Of a DNA stretch of 64,000 nucleotides, positions 13,871 through 25,314 are shown one piece after another. The position numbers and the translations under genes were made by a program. Every line of letters begins with the position of its first letter. Positions within the stretch are counted from its first letter, which is position 1. This DNA comes from Siphonodentalium dalli (lineage: Eukaryota > Mollusca > Scaphopoda > Gadilida > Siphonodentaliidae), in NCBI GenBank assembly GCA_032622095.1, contig CP136063.1, forward strand, positions 118,812,723-118,876,722, given 5' to 3'. The notes below the pieces were generated by a model. The model made no database searches. It saw only the letters and a program-made list of their open reading frames with translations, and was not told where the DNA came from.

Positions 13871-14940
13871 ACATTTTTCTAGATTAGTCATGTTAATTTG
13901 CAACAAATTCCAAGTAACTGGTTTTACGTCTGGGGAAAAATTGGGGGGGGGGTACTTTTTAGGGCGCTATAAAAAAAATTGCTCAAGGCTGACAGATGGC
14001 CAGCCGATAAAATTCGGATACATGAATTTACAAAATCCGCAGAGAAAAAAACTTTATACGCGAAAACACGCGTTCGTGAATTCCGGGGGTTTGGCGACCG
14101 GACTGGACCCCAATGTCGCCATCGTACCACTAAGAACTCCTCACATATATGTAGCGGAACTACCATCGACTATATTCGAATAGAAACAAGTGGGAATCGC
14201 CCACCAAAGCCATGGCAGGCAATTGACACTCGAAATGACGACATCACAATGTTTGTCACGATGAAGCAAACAAGCCAGGACCACACACGGGCCGTCTGGT
14301 GTGATTTTAGTGGCCAAAACATTGGGACGGGTTCACACGAAAACCCACCACGCTCGGGTGGGGGCTACGACCGCGGTCGCGCATAAGTGTCGCTATTAAC
14401 CCCTAACTGTCCAGAATTTCAATATTGTCGCAATCGTACCACGAATAACTCCACATACAACGTCGGTATATGGCGGAACTAACGTCGACTATATAGATTG
14501 GCGAAGTAATAAGGAATCGCACCTGATACAGACCAATGTTACTCTGTAGTAATACAAAACTATTAGTTAAAATTCCTCAGTGATAAAGGGTATATGGCAT
14601 GCCACGCCAGCCGTTGAGGCATGCCAATATCCCATAATATGTCAAATATAGCGAATTATCGAAATATGAAATACCACGAAAAAGCGAAATAGGAAAATAC
14701 AGCGAAATTGCGGAATAAAAAAATGCATCGAAATGACGAAATAGCGCGAATTATGAAATAAGAAATTATTTTTATTAACTAAATAACGGAGATATTTGAA
14801 GAAGTGTTTTTGACGAAATAACGGGCATATTTGGAGAAGTTTTTTTAAAGAAGTAGCGGCCAATTCAGCCAGAGTCGACATTGTCACATATACAACATGA
14901 CGTTACTTCACCAGCTCAATATCCCCATACGTTATAGTCA
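13870..14940. other. No gene recognised
   Basis: Contains a G run at 13944-13951, a more GC-rich stretch (14050-14390) with overlapping but unrecognised frames on both strands, and TCGAAATAGCGAA-type short repeats near 14650-14840. No family match. Confidence 0.5.
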
Positions 14941-14942
14941 GA

Positions 14943-15155
14943 TTGCTAAGTTGATTAATCAATTAAGATAGCTAAGTTGATTATCAAGATAGCTAAGTTG
15001 ATTATCAAGATAGCTAAGTTGATTACCAAGATAGCTAAGTTGATTAATCAATATAGCTAAGTTGATTAATCAAGATGGCTAAGTTGATTAATCAAGATAG
15101 TAAGTTGATTAATCAGTATGGAAAATAAAGTGGTGTGGCTGTTCTACGCTGCCGT
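14943..15155. repeat. Short tandem array 1 (about 19-22 bp unit)
   Basis: About eight units of GATAGCTAAGTTGATTAATC with length variants, followed by a flank containing AATAAAGTGGTGTGG and GTTCTACGCTGC that recurs after array 2. Confidence 0.9.
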
Positions 15156-15857
15156 ATGATTCAGACATCCAATACAATATGTATAGTGTATGGGGAATGA
15201 GTGAAGTAGTGCCAAATTTGACCAGTATTCGCATGTTGCATTTGTGAAATGTCTATTCTGGTTCTATTAGCCACAACTCCGCCCACCCCGTACGGGAATT
15301 AATTTTGAGAGTATGGGGTCCGGGATTTTGCTGAAGTAATTATACTCAAACGACCGAAGTAAATGGTGGTTAATGGTTATATACTGAATTGCACGCGTCT
15401 GGTCATTCGTGCGTCCGTCTGACCATTCAGATGAGTTTTCAATCGTGTTTGTGTTTTTCGTTCTGGAGTTATATATATTCATCTTTTTTTATCTGGAAAT
15501 GTAATTTTTTTGCCTGTCTGCCTGAGTATTTCAGCCATGGTTTATGCTACCTTGAAATTTGATATGGATGTTCACCATCGTAAGGGCTTTCAACGAAGTG
15601 TGAAACGGTGTTGTTCACTTTATTCGCATTCGTTTATCTTGCACTGTTGAATTTTGTGTCCGTCTGTTCAAATATCTGTCACGGGATACAAGATCTCAAT
15701 GACATTTGGTACGAATTTTTATCATGATGGGATTTCGAACGCTGTTTTAATTGTTTTTGTGTGTGCATTATTCATTCTAGGGTTATTGCTCTGTGTTCAT
15801 ATATTACTGTTGATACAATATGGGCTCTCATTACCGAGGTGTCACTTGAAATGTGGA

Positions 15858-16095
15858 TAACTTAGTTGATTAATCAAGGTAGCTAGGTTGATTGATCAAG
15901 GTAGCTAAGTTGATTAATCAAGATAGTTAAGTTGTTTCATAGAGAGAGTTAAGTTGATTAATCAAGATAGTAAGTTGATTACACAGGATAGCTAAGTTGA
16001 TTAATCAAGATAGCTAAGTTGATTAATCAGGATAGTAAGTTAATTAATCAGATAGTAAATAAAAGTGGTATGGTGGTTCTACGCTGCATGTCGTA
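15858..16095. repeat. Short tandem array 2, same unit and flank as array 1
   Basis: About nine units of (G/A)ATAGCTAAGTTGATTAATC followed by AAAAGTGGTATGGTGG and TTCTACGCTGC, the same order as 15117-15155. The 740 bases between the arrays are single-copy by eye. Confidence 0.9.
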
Positions 16096-16789
16096 CAAGT
16101 GTCTATGCATGCACCCACATATGTATATGACATGCAGGGTGGTAAGATTTATAGTAGCACAGCATATACAACCTGATATATGTCAGTCTCGTGTATTTGT
16201 GAGTTTATGTTATCGCTCCCAAACTTCGTATATATACATGCCTCAGGGATTGTAATTGAGCCACGCCCGTTTAACATAATATAGTTATAATTAAACTAGT
16301 ACTGTGCAACCTGACATGTTCGGGATTTTTCTCCATTTAAAAAAAAACACACAACACATTGCCCAGGCACTGCTAAATTAGAATATATAATGGTGACGAC
16401 ATGTTTCAAATAGATCCATGGGCGTTTACCTGATAATTGAACAGCAGATAAGGCGAAAGAATTTATAGATTAAGCCTATTATCATGATGACAGAATGAAA
16501 AGAGCATTAATGCAACATACAATATTTGTTCTGTAGTTGATCTTTATGATCGAATTTGATTTACGATGGCGATCCAAAGAATAGAAAAATATCAAAAGAT
16601 ACGAATTAAATTCTCACGTAACCAATGCACAACGCACCAGCGTTAATACCGACATACTGTATGTACAACATATATATTCATATATACTATAGCTAAATAT
16701 TTTCAAATGAGAATCCCTGTCGCCTTTGATTTTAACAGACATTGCTCATTTGAATCATCTCCAAATTATGTCTACCTAAAGTTGTCATA

Positions 16790-17345
16790 TCAACTTTTCG
16801 TGTTTTTCGCACAGAAGAGTAATAAACATTATTTATGTTACAGTGTCAGGAATAGACTAATAGAAACGCTCTTTATCTATTAATGCTGAAGAACTGTCAG
16901 GACCTGAATTTTCTAAATTCCACGATTCACACCTATTAGTATAGAACCGTGTCGTTTCCCTATGTGGCTTAACACTGTTTCTTTCATATATGTTTACTGA
17001 TGTTTATAACGATTACAGATTTATATTAATTAATGTGGTCACACTGTATTATGAGTATTATACAACGAAAACATCAAGGGACTTTCACCTCAAACGGACA
17101 TGGCTCCTTTGAGCACAAAATACATGTGCATAATGTGGTAGTACGGCCAATATACATTAGGTCGACAAATACACGAAAAAATGTTATACGGACTTTATAT
17201 ATAGTCCGACAAAACTCACCGAAGTTATAATAAAATTGTCAGCTGTGTTTATTTTTTCGCACACAAGGGACATAAACGCTCTTTGCCATATCAGGAATAA
17301 ACCATAAAAGAACGCTCTTTATTGTTCTAGTCCGCCGAAAAATGT
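16790..17345. repeat. Dispersed repeat family E copies
   Basis: Two units, near 16800-16905 and 17235-17340, share TTTTTCGCACA, ATCAGGAATA/TCAGGAATAGAC and AACGCTCTTTAT. Related words recur at 26755-26865, 27410-27560 and 27680-27710. Confidence 0.6.
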
Positions 17346-17819
17346 TTAACGTATTTATCGCCTATTTTGATACACGGGAACCACCAAGCACAGATGTTGG
17401 AAATTTGTGTCAAAAACCATGAAAAAATAAATATCTGCACCTCTATACTATAGTAAAGGTGAAAACTGCAAGGATTGTCCGGGAAAAGGTTAATTTATGC
17501 GCCCAGTATTTTCCTATTGGAAAATTGTTCTAGTTTCTGAATCTATATATTTGTTGCTTTCCAGTGGCATTTCCAAGGATGTACTCTATTTTAGGACCGC
17601 ATGTATTTATTTCTTATCACCTTACTCGAAGATTTTATACACAAAAGCGTGTTAAAGTCCATTTTTAGAGCTCCCGAATTGATAGCTGACTTCAAATTAG
17701 ACAGTAACCGTTACAAAAAATAATGAAATGTCACGTCAGTGTACGTCCAACGATGACGCGTAATACAATTATCGTTGATTCACCAAATTGAAGTTGGGAA
17801 CTCGTATATAAATTTAATA

Positions 17820-18500
17820 TCCCCGTAAACTTGAGTGTATTGTGGCTATTAAATAAATTTGTAGTTGAGTCCGTGGGGTGAACATTTTCGATTTACCGAG
17901 AGAAAACTTAACCCTCCCCAAAACGTGTCAACGAACAACCGTGTTTCGTAGAGCCACATTGAAGATGGTTATTAAATTATATATCTGGGAAAATATCATT
18001 TCTATAGGTCACCAAAAGACCTTGCACTATACAAGAGAGTAAAATTGACCACTTATTATTCAAGATAGCCTGAAAAATTGCCTCAATATTTGAAATATAT
18101 TACTTTTTTCTTGGAAGTTTGGCTAGATCACACTTACTATTTTCATAAAATTGTCTATATATCGTAAACGACTTTCATATGCCCGTAAAATATAGTTTAT
18201 ATGTTATGAACTACGATGCTCGACCGTGCGATCAAAGTTGTCGATTGTCAGATAAAACAAACCCTCCCTCAAAATGACCCGGCGTGTCCAAGAAGCGCGT
18301 TTTGTATAGCCACATTGAAGGTGGTTATTATGTTATATACATACGTGAGAAAATATCAATTATATCGCTCACTGTATACTGTATATGATTGGAGAATTTG
18401 CCACTTATTATCCACGATGGCCACCAAAATGGCTTCCATATTTGAAAATAAAATACAATTTTGGGTACATGTTGTACATTATTTAATATTCGTTGAAACA
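17820..18500. repeat. Direct duplication of about 340 bp
   Basis: 17870-18160 and 18205-18500 share AGAGCCACATTGAAG/ATAGCCACATTGAAG, TGGTTATTA, GAAAATATCA and CCACTTATTAT, in the same order and spacing. Diverged copies. Confidence 0.65.
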
Positions 18501-18909
18501 CATGAAATTATAAACCCCTTCTGATTATTGTCTGAAATATCATCACTCTGGTTGATATTTTCATCGGATTCATAATAATTGTCATTGCAATCAGCATCGA
18601 AGGTATTTTCATCGCAGCCCACACCTGTCATGTTGCCGGGGAAATGTCCTCGATAATAAACACCGAAATATCGTCGAGAAAAGGTGTGGTGGTCCACTTT
18701 GTGTCACCTTCCTCGTCCCACCTGTGGTGTTTTGGACGTCGTTGGTGGCTTCCTAAGATTTCCTTCTTAAGTATGCGACATAATTCGCCCGATATGTGAG
18801 GAAATTATAAGTCATTCGAAGCATGGTGTATGAGTGATCGACATATGTATGGGATTTTGTCTTTTGGGATTCTGACCACGTTTTTGAACGGAAATGGGCT
18901 GAACTTCGA

Positions 18910-21210
18910 AGCGGAATTGATATGGACCATGTCATGTGGCTATTCTATCTCATTAGCATCGAAATTCATCAACTTAATACATGGTATATCTCAAAATGGC
19001 AGCAAGGGGGTGAGTGTGTGGTCATATGTGAGATGAATAGGTATACATGGAGTTATTGTGTGATCATGAATGATGTGAATATTTATACAATGAATGGCTA
19101 TATGGTCACCAGTTGGTATGCATGGTGAAATTCATAGGTATACGAGGAGTGTATATATGGTCACATGTGAGGTGAATATGTATACAGGGAGTAGCTGTAC
19201 GGTCATTGAAGTGGTGTATGGCTATACCAGAGGGTAGCTACATGGCCACAAATGTGTTGTTTGTGTATATATGGAGTAACTTTGTGGTCATGTCTGTGAT
19301 GTACAAGTGTACATTGTGTGACTGTATTGATGGATGGGTGTACATATGGTCACAAGTGAGGTGAATATGTATACATGGAGTAGCTGTACGGTCATACATG
19401 TGTTGGTTGTATGATCATGGGTGTGGGGTACGGATAAATATGAAGTGGTTATATGCTTATGGGTAATGCATATATGTGTACATGGAATGACTGTATGGTC
19501 ATGGGTGTTGAATTGTATATGCATACCCGGAGTATATATGGATGGCCATTATCGGATGTGTGGGTATATATGAAGTTCCCTTGTGCACATATGTGTATAT
19601 GGGATGTATATGCACCTCTGATGTGGCTGTATTGCCAGTTTGTACGATGTATGATCGTGGGTGGGTTGTATGAGTATACAGCGGGTGGCTGAATTGTCAT
19701 GGGTGAGGTGTATATGCAAGTCCGGAGTGTACGAATGGCCATGTGTGTTGTTATTGGTATATCCACCGGCGTGGTGTATATATAAACATGGAGTGACTAT
19801 GTGGCTATGGGTGGGGTGTATATGTATATTTTTATTGGCTATATGGTCATGTGTATATGGCGACCGTATGTCCAATGGCGAGGTGAACAAGTGTACAATG
19901 AGTGACTGCATGAGCATGAATGTGGCGTATGAGTATATTGTGAGTGGCTGAATTGTCATGGGCGAGATGTATATGCAAGTCTGGAGTGCATGCATTGCCG
20001 TATGCATGGTATTGGTATATCTGGAAGGGCCGCATGGCCATAATTTGTTGAGGTGTATATGTATACCTTGATTGACTATTTGGTCATTAATGGGGTGTAT
20101 ATGTATGTCTTGATGGCTAAATTGTGATGGGTGGGGCCAATATGTATACAGGGCGTGACCGTATTGCCAATTGTGATGTGGTATGCGGATTATTGGTATA
20201 TCTAGAAGGGCTGTATGTCCATGCCGGTAGGTGATGTGTCTATGCATGCATGGAGTGACTATATATAGGCATGGGTTGGTATGTATATATTGAGTGGCTA
20301 TATGGCCATGGCTTTGGTCAATATATGTACAGTTAGTGACAGTATGACCAATGGTGAGGTGAGTTGGTAAACAATGGGTGACTCTATGACCACGGATGTG
20401 GTGTATGAGTATACATCGAGTGTCTGCATTGTCATTAGTGAGGTGTATATGCAAGTCTGGGCTGTATGAATGGCTGTGTGTGGGGTACAAACAGAAGGGC
20501 TATATTGCAATTTGTTAGGTGTATGTGTATACCACTATACCTGGAGTGGCTATGGTTATGGGTGGGTGTATATGTATATATTCAGTGGCTATATGACCAT
20601 GGGGATGGCGAATATGTAGGCCTATACATGTGGTGATGTATTGGCCAATGGTGAGGTGAATTGGTAATCAATGAGTGACTGTATGACCACGAATGTGGTG
20701 TATGAGTATAAATCGAGTGTCTGAATTGTCATGAGTGAGGTGTATGCACAAGCCGGGGCTGTATGAATTGCTATGTGTGGGGTATTGGTGTATATGTAGA
20801 AGGGTTGTATGGCCATTTCGGAAGTGTATATGTTTACATGGAGTGACTGTGGTTATGGGTGGGGTGTATATGTATATCGTGAGTACCTATAAATAGGGAT
20901 ACATGGGTGATTGTATGACCAATGGTGAGGCGAATATTTATACCAGAAGTTACTGTATGATCATGAATGTGGTGAATTGATATACAGAGAGTGGCGATAT
21001 GGCCATGATGAGGTATAGGAGTATACCCGGTGTGCTTTCATGGTGAATCGTGGATGTATAGTCATGTGTGGCGTATGCCATTGGTGAGGTGAATGTGTAT
21101 AAAGGAAGTGAATACATGTCATGCGTGTGGTGTTTATCAATATATGGATTGACTGTATGGTCACGGGTGGGTTGTGCATGTGCACTCGTATGCGGCTATC
21201 GTTTTTCACA
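18910..21210. repeat. Degenerate GT-rich satellite with higher-order structure
   Basis: Unit of roughly 40-50 bp built from GGTGTATATGTATAC, ATGGAGTGACTGT and ATGGTCATGGGTG, strongly diverged. A marker sub-unit with ATATGCAAGTCTGGAGTG recurs near 19708, 19968, 20442 and 20741, suggesting higher-order blocks of about 260-300 bp. The strand asymmetry leaves one long minus-strand open frame (19549-20490), judged an artefact. Confidence 0.8.
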
Positions 21211-21309
21211 ATAACTCATGGACATGGATATGTTAATCGATATAGAGGTAATATCAGAGAGTTCTCTATCTTTATGGCGTTGTATATGTACAATGGAGGA
21301 AACGGTTTC

Positions 21310-22250
21310 CTGACATTAGTCAATCAATTTTGATGCCAATGGACCAGATTATGTTATTGGGCCAGAGTAGCTACGTAATATATCTACTCTCAGTCCTGCC
21401 CATTCCCGTTCAAAACCATGACCAGAATCACAAAATAAGTCTTCGACAAAATTCCATGCGGCATCCTTCAAAAAAATTAATTTGTCATACCTCATAAGGT
21501 ACAGGTGCAACCAGAATAGAACATTTAGTTGTCAGATGACTAAGTATCATGTTTAATAACCAAGTGAGTCACAACTTGATACCTTTTCGGAACAGCAGGG
21601 AATAATGTTCGTTATATATATGTGAAAAGTCCACTTTTTAAAACAAATACCTTTTCGGAACAGCAGGGAATAACGTTCGGTATATATGTGAACAGTCTAC
21701 TTTTTAACACAAATTTCGGTGCCATTTTGCAAGTCACCTTGAGTAATTTTGTCTAGAAACACCATTGCGTTACTCATTTAAGACAGATCAAAACAATAAA
21801 CACATTCGCTACCGAAGACAGTTCCAAGTTACTTGAACAATGGTCCAAACCAGAAAAGTACAGTAATTTTTTGTAGATGTCAAGTTTGTGATGGATACTT
21901 TCAGTAATTCTGGTAATGTCAGTGGCTACAATAGTAACCATTAACCAAGATGAATCACAAATGTTAGTATTAATGTATATGACAGAAACGCGAATTTCAT
22001 TCATCGGCAACAACTTGTAAGCGATTGCATGGCACACTGGGGCAATATTTACCATTTTCCATATTTTTGCCACCATTTTGGTAGCCATTTTGAGCCAAAG
22101 TGACAAATTTGGTTCCATTGAGTTGAAATTTCATAATTAATGGTAGACTCATTTACTTTGCACAGTTCTGCTAATTTCTTGTTGAAATATAACTAGAATC
22201 CCAACGGTGATTTTAGGTGAAATGTTATACCATAAATTGTAAATTGTGCT
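21310..22250 (-). repeat. Dispersed repeat family B, copy 2
   Basis: Longest copy in this orientation. 21310-21480 matches inverted 33370-33600 (GGGCCAGAGTAGC, AAAATTCCATG), and 21710-22250 matches copy 1. A 68-bp tandem duplication (TACCTTTTCGGAACAGCAGG at 21580 and 21648) lies inside it. Confidence 0.7.
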
Positions 22251-22309
22251 CTAAAACGCTTGACATGTTAAACATAAAACATAATAATAAATAAATAAAA
22301 TTATGAATA

Positions 22310-22445
22310 ATGTAAGTGTGATCAAGCTACTACCATGGTACAGTGCCGTAGTAGAGTTCCATGGCATCATGGTAGTACCATCCGCATGGCAAATTTCACT
22401 TTACCGTCGTACTACCATGGTAGTATAAATGGTTACATTTTCGAA
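22310..22445. repeat. Cluster of CTACCATGGTA palindromes
   Basis: CTACCATGGTAC, ATCATGGTAGTACCAT and ACTACCATGGTAGTAT can fold on each other within 120 bases. Function unknown. Confidence 0.6.
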
Positions 22446-22839
22446 AAAGTTCTATGAGATCTTAGTCGTAACCGGTTTCATAAACTCTTCAACTGAACAA
22501 AAACAAAACTGCCGCGATGCCAACTTTCGGGGAAATACCAAATAAAATGGGATTTAAATGACGTCACCCCATCAAGACGCAAAGCGTTCCCGCACGATTT
22601 ACTGATTTTTAGTAAAGTCGTCCGCTAAAATTAGCGGACGTTTTTTCACGCAGTTACCTAGGCAATTTGTTTTGCTCGACCCGCGTTGTCTTATGATTAA
22701 ACCGCATGCCAAGCTTCATGTCAATCGAAAAAATAATATTGAGGGACCGACGGATGCATGGGTAGACAGACGGATGGACATACCAGCTTTAATTTGACGT
22801 TGAGCGGTCAATAGAATGATAAACAATAAGGAAAGTCAA

Positions 22840-24335
22840 AAAGTTTAATGAATGGATTGTATTGTGTAGATGAAGTCAAATGAGGACTGCAGGGTGTGTC
22901 GATGGATTCAAGTGTGAAATCCAAGCTGGCGGCAATATTTTCTAACGAAAATCTGAAAATTTAATAGCTCCCATCCAGAAATAATCCCGAAGATACATAT
23001 GAAGTTTGGTTTACGATCGGATGACAAATGTTGCCTATAGGGTGCGCCGACGAATTTAGTCGTACAAAGTGTGAAATCAAGATGGCTATTAGCAGCCATG
23101 TTTTTGTTATCATAAATCGTTAACATTCGAGAGCTCCCATCTAGAGGTGATCATAAACATGCCTGTAAATTTTCAAATCATTTCTCAGATAAACGTGGGT
23201 ACAGGGTGTGCTGATGGATTGTAATGTGAAATCCAAGACGCCTGCTGTCCGCGGCCATATGTTGTCCAACGAAATTCGGATAGAAAACAAGTTCAATTGC
23301 TCCAATCTAGACGTCACCCCCAAATATGATCAAATATCCATTTGCAGTTTGATGACGATCGAATGCCGGATGTGTCCTATTGGGCGACACATCCGGCATT
23401 CGATCGTCAGCAAACTGCAAATGGATATTTGGAGGTGACGTCTAGATTGGAGCAATTGAACTTTTTTTTCTATCCGAAGAAGGATTTAGTCATGCACAGA
23501 TTAAAATCCAAGGTAACTCTCGGCAGACATGTTTTTCGTCGAACATCTTTGAAATTCGATAGCTCCCATCTAGAGATGATCCTAAACATGCCTATAAATT
23601 ATCATAATAATTCTCCAATAAATGTGATGTGCAGGGTGTGTCGATGGATTCAAATGTGAAATCCAAGATGACAGCTGGCGGAAATATTTTCTAACGAAAA
23701 TCTGAAAATTGAATAGCTCCCATCCAGAAATAATCCCGAAGGTACATATGAAGTTTGTTTTACGATCGGATGACAAATGTTGCCTATAGGGTGCGCCGAC
23801 GAATTTAGTCGCGCACAGTGTGAAATCCAAGATGGGTACTAGCAGCCATGGTTTTTTTTTTATCATAAATCGTTAATATTCGAGAGCTCCCATCTGGAGG
23901 TGGTCATAAACATGCCTGTACATATTCAAATCATTTCTCAGATAAACGTGCGGTACAGGGTGTGCTGATGGATTGTAATGTGAAATCCAAGACGCCTGCT
24001 GTTCGCGGCCATATGTTGTCCAACGAAATTCGGAGAGAAACAAGTTCAATTGCTCCAATCTAGACGTCACCCCCCCCCCCCAAATATCCATTTGAAGGTG
24101 TCCTATTGGGCGTGCAGAAGGATTTAGTCATGCACAGATTAAAATCCAAGGTATTATATACTCCCGGCAGACATGTTTTTCGTCGAACATCTTTGAAATT
24201 CGATAGCTCCCACCAAGAGATGATCCTAAACATGCCTAAAAATTATCATAATAATTCTCCAATAAATGTGGGGTGCAGGGTGTGTCGATGGATTCAAATG
24301 TGAAATCCGAGAAGGCTGCTGGTGGCTATAATTGT
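22840..24335. repeat. Dispersed repeat family C, array of diverged units
   Basis: Repeated modules carry GTGTGCTGATGGATT / GTGTCGATGGATTC, GTGAAATCCAAGATGGC, GAATAGCTCCCATC and GATGATCCTAAACATGCCT. Units recur at about 22880, 23200, 23510, 23640, 23960, 24130 and 24290. The region is duplicated in blocks: 22900-23330 resembles 23640-24065. More units lie at 31370-31520 and 44490-45010. Confidence 0.85.
23273..23479. repeat. Long inverted repeat inside family C array
   Basis: Left arm 23273-23375 and right arm 23388-23479 pair nearly perfectly (GATCGAATGCCGGATGTGTC against its complement). A small loop, CTATTGGG, separates them. Confidence 0.85.
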
Positions 24336-24340
24336 ATTAA

Positions 24341-25309
24341 AGGCCCACTTAATTTTCGAACCCCCAGATTACATTATATAAAATATATGTCATATTATAT
24401 ATCATTTGAAAGAGGAAGCTCCAAAATATTGTATTATCAACTTATCCGGTGTAATAAACTGTGAAGATGTTATTTTTGTTGAGTTGCCAACGCATTTTGT
24501 CATCAAGATTGAAGTAAAAATCAGTATTATTTTCAATGCAGGGGGAATAACTCTATATATTAAGATAGAGTTCTTCCCCTTCCATTGAAAAAGTTTGAAT
24601 TCTGTTGCATTCTGGGTTCCAGAGGGGGAAGTCTCCAGCAGTTTTCTATTTCTCTGTGGATATCTTCTGAGACACAGATGTTTCAAATAAGGATTAACTG
24701 TCGTGTGGACTGTTTTTATGGAGATGTAACCGCGATATGAGTGGTCATAACTTGTGTAAAACCCGAAGGGTTTTACATACAAGTTATGACCACCCACCTC
24801 GCGGTTACATCTCCATAAAAACAGTCCACATGATAGTCAATCCTTATATTTATATACATTTAGCGAAAAATCCACTTTTGTAAATGTATTTAAATCGAAA
24901 AGTGTATCGTGACAAAACCAGCCCAAAATATCCCATATCACCCTTGGCAAAAGTTAACAGGAACAATTTCTCTTTGTATTGAAACCCGATGATTTATTAA
25001 GTCAATCCTGCGCGAGTCCAAATGCGCCCAAAACATTACGCGTTCGTCTTTCCAAAACAAATGACACGTCGATGTAATTATGAGGCTGCAGTTATGACCT
25101 GTTACGCGTTCACCGAGAAATAATTGCAACTAGCCACGTGGGCGCCGACCAATCGGAATGCTGGATTTAGTGATAATCACACTTAGTATGTAAATATATA
25201 GTGATGAATTATAGTATATTAATCATATTTTATGGCATAGATTGTTATTAAAACCGTATATCAAGTCACTATAAAATAAAAATCGGTGACTCGAAAATTA
25301 AGTGGGCCT
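24341..25309. mobile_element. TTAA-flanked MITE (969 bp), piggyBac-like target
   Basis: Perfect 19-bp terminal inverted repeats AGGCCCACTTAATTTTCGA, flanked by TTAA at 24337-24340 and 25310-25313. No transposase. Contains an internal hairpin at 24688-24846 (GGTTTTACA... arms). It is inserted in a family C unit. TTAA duplication is typical of piggyBac-type transposases, though the termini are not the classical CCC start. Confidence 0.85.
24688..24846. repeat. Internal palindrome of the TTAA element
   Basis: Arms of about 78 bases: GTGGACTGTTTTTATGGAGA ... and its complement, around AACCCGAAGGGTT. The arms differ at a few positions. Confidence 0.85.
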
Positions 25310-25314
25310 TTAAA

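Noticed and set aside
13890-14386. Overlapping open frames in a GC-richer patch
   Set aside because: Several frames on both strands are open at once and none shows a recognisable motif; likely low stop density only.
19549-20490. 313-codon minus-strand open frame
   Set aside because: It lies wholly in a degenerate satellite; its Thr/His/Ile-rich repeats are a translation of GT-rich units and overlap other equally open frames.
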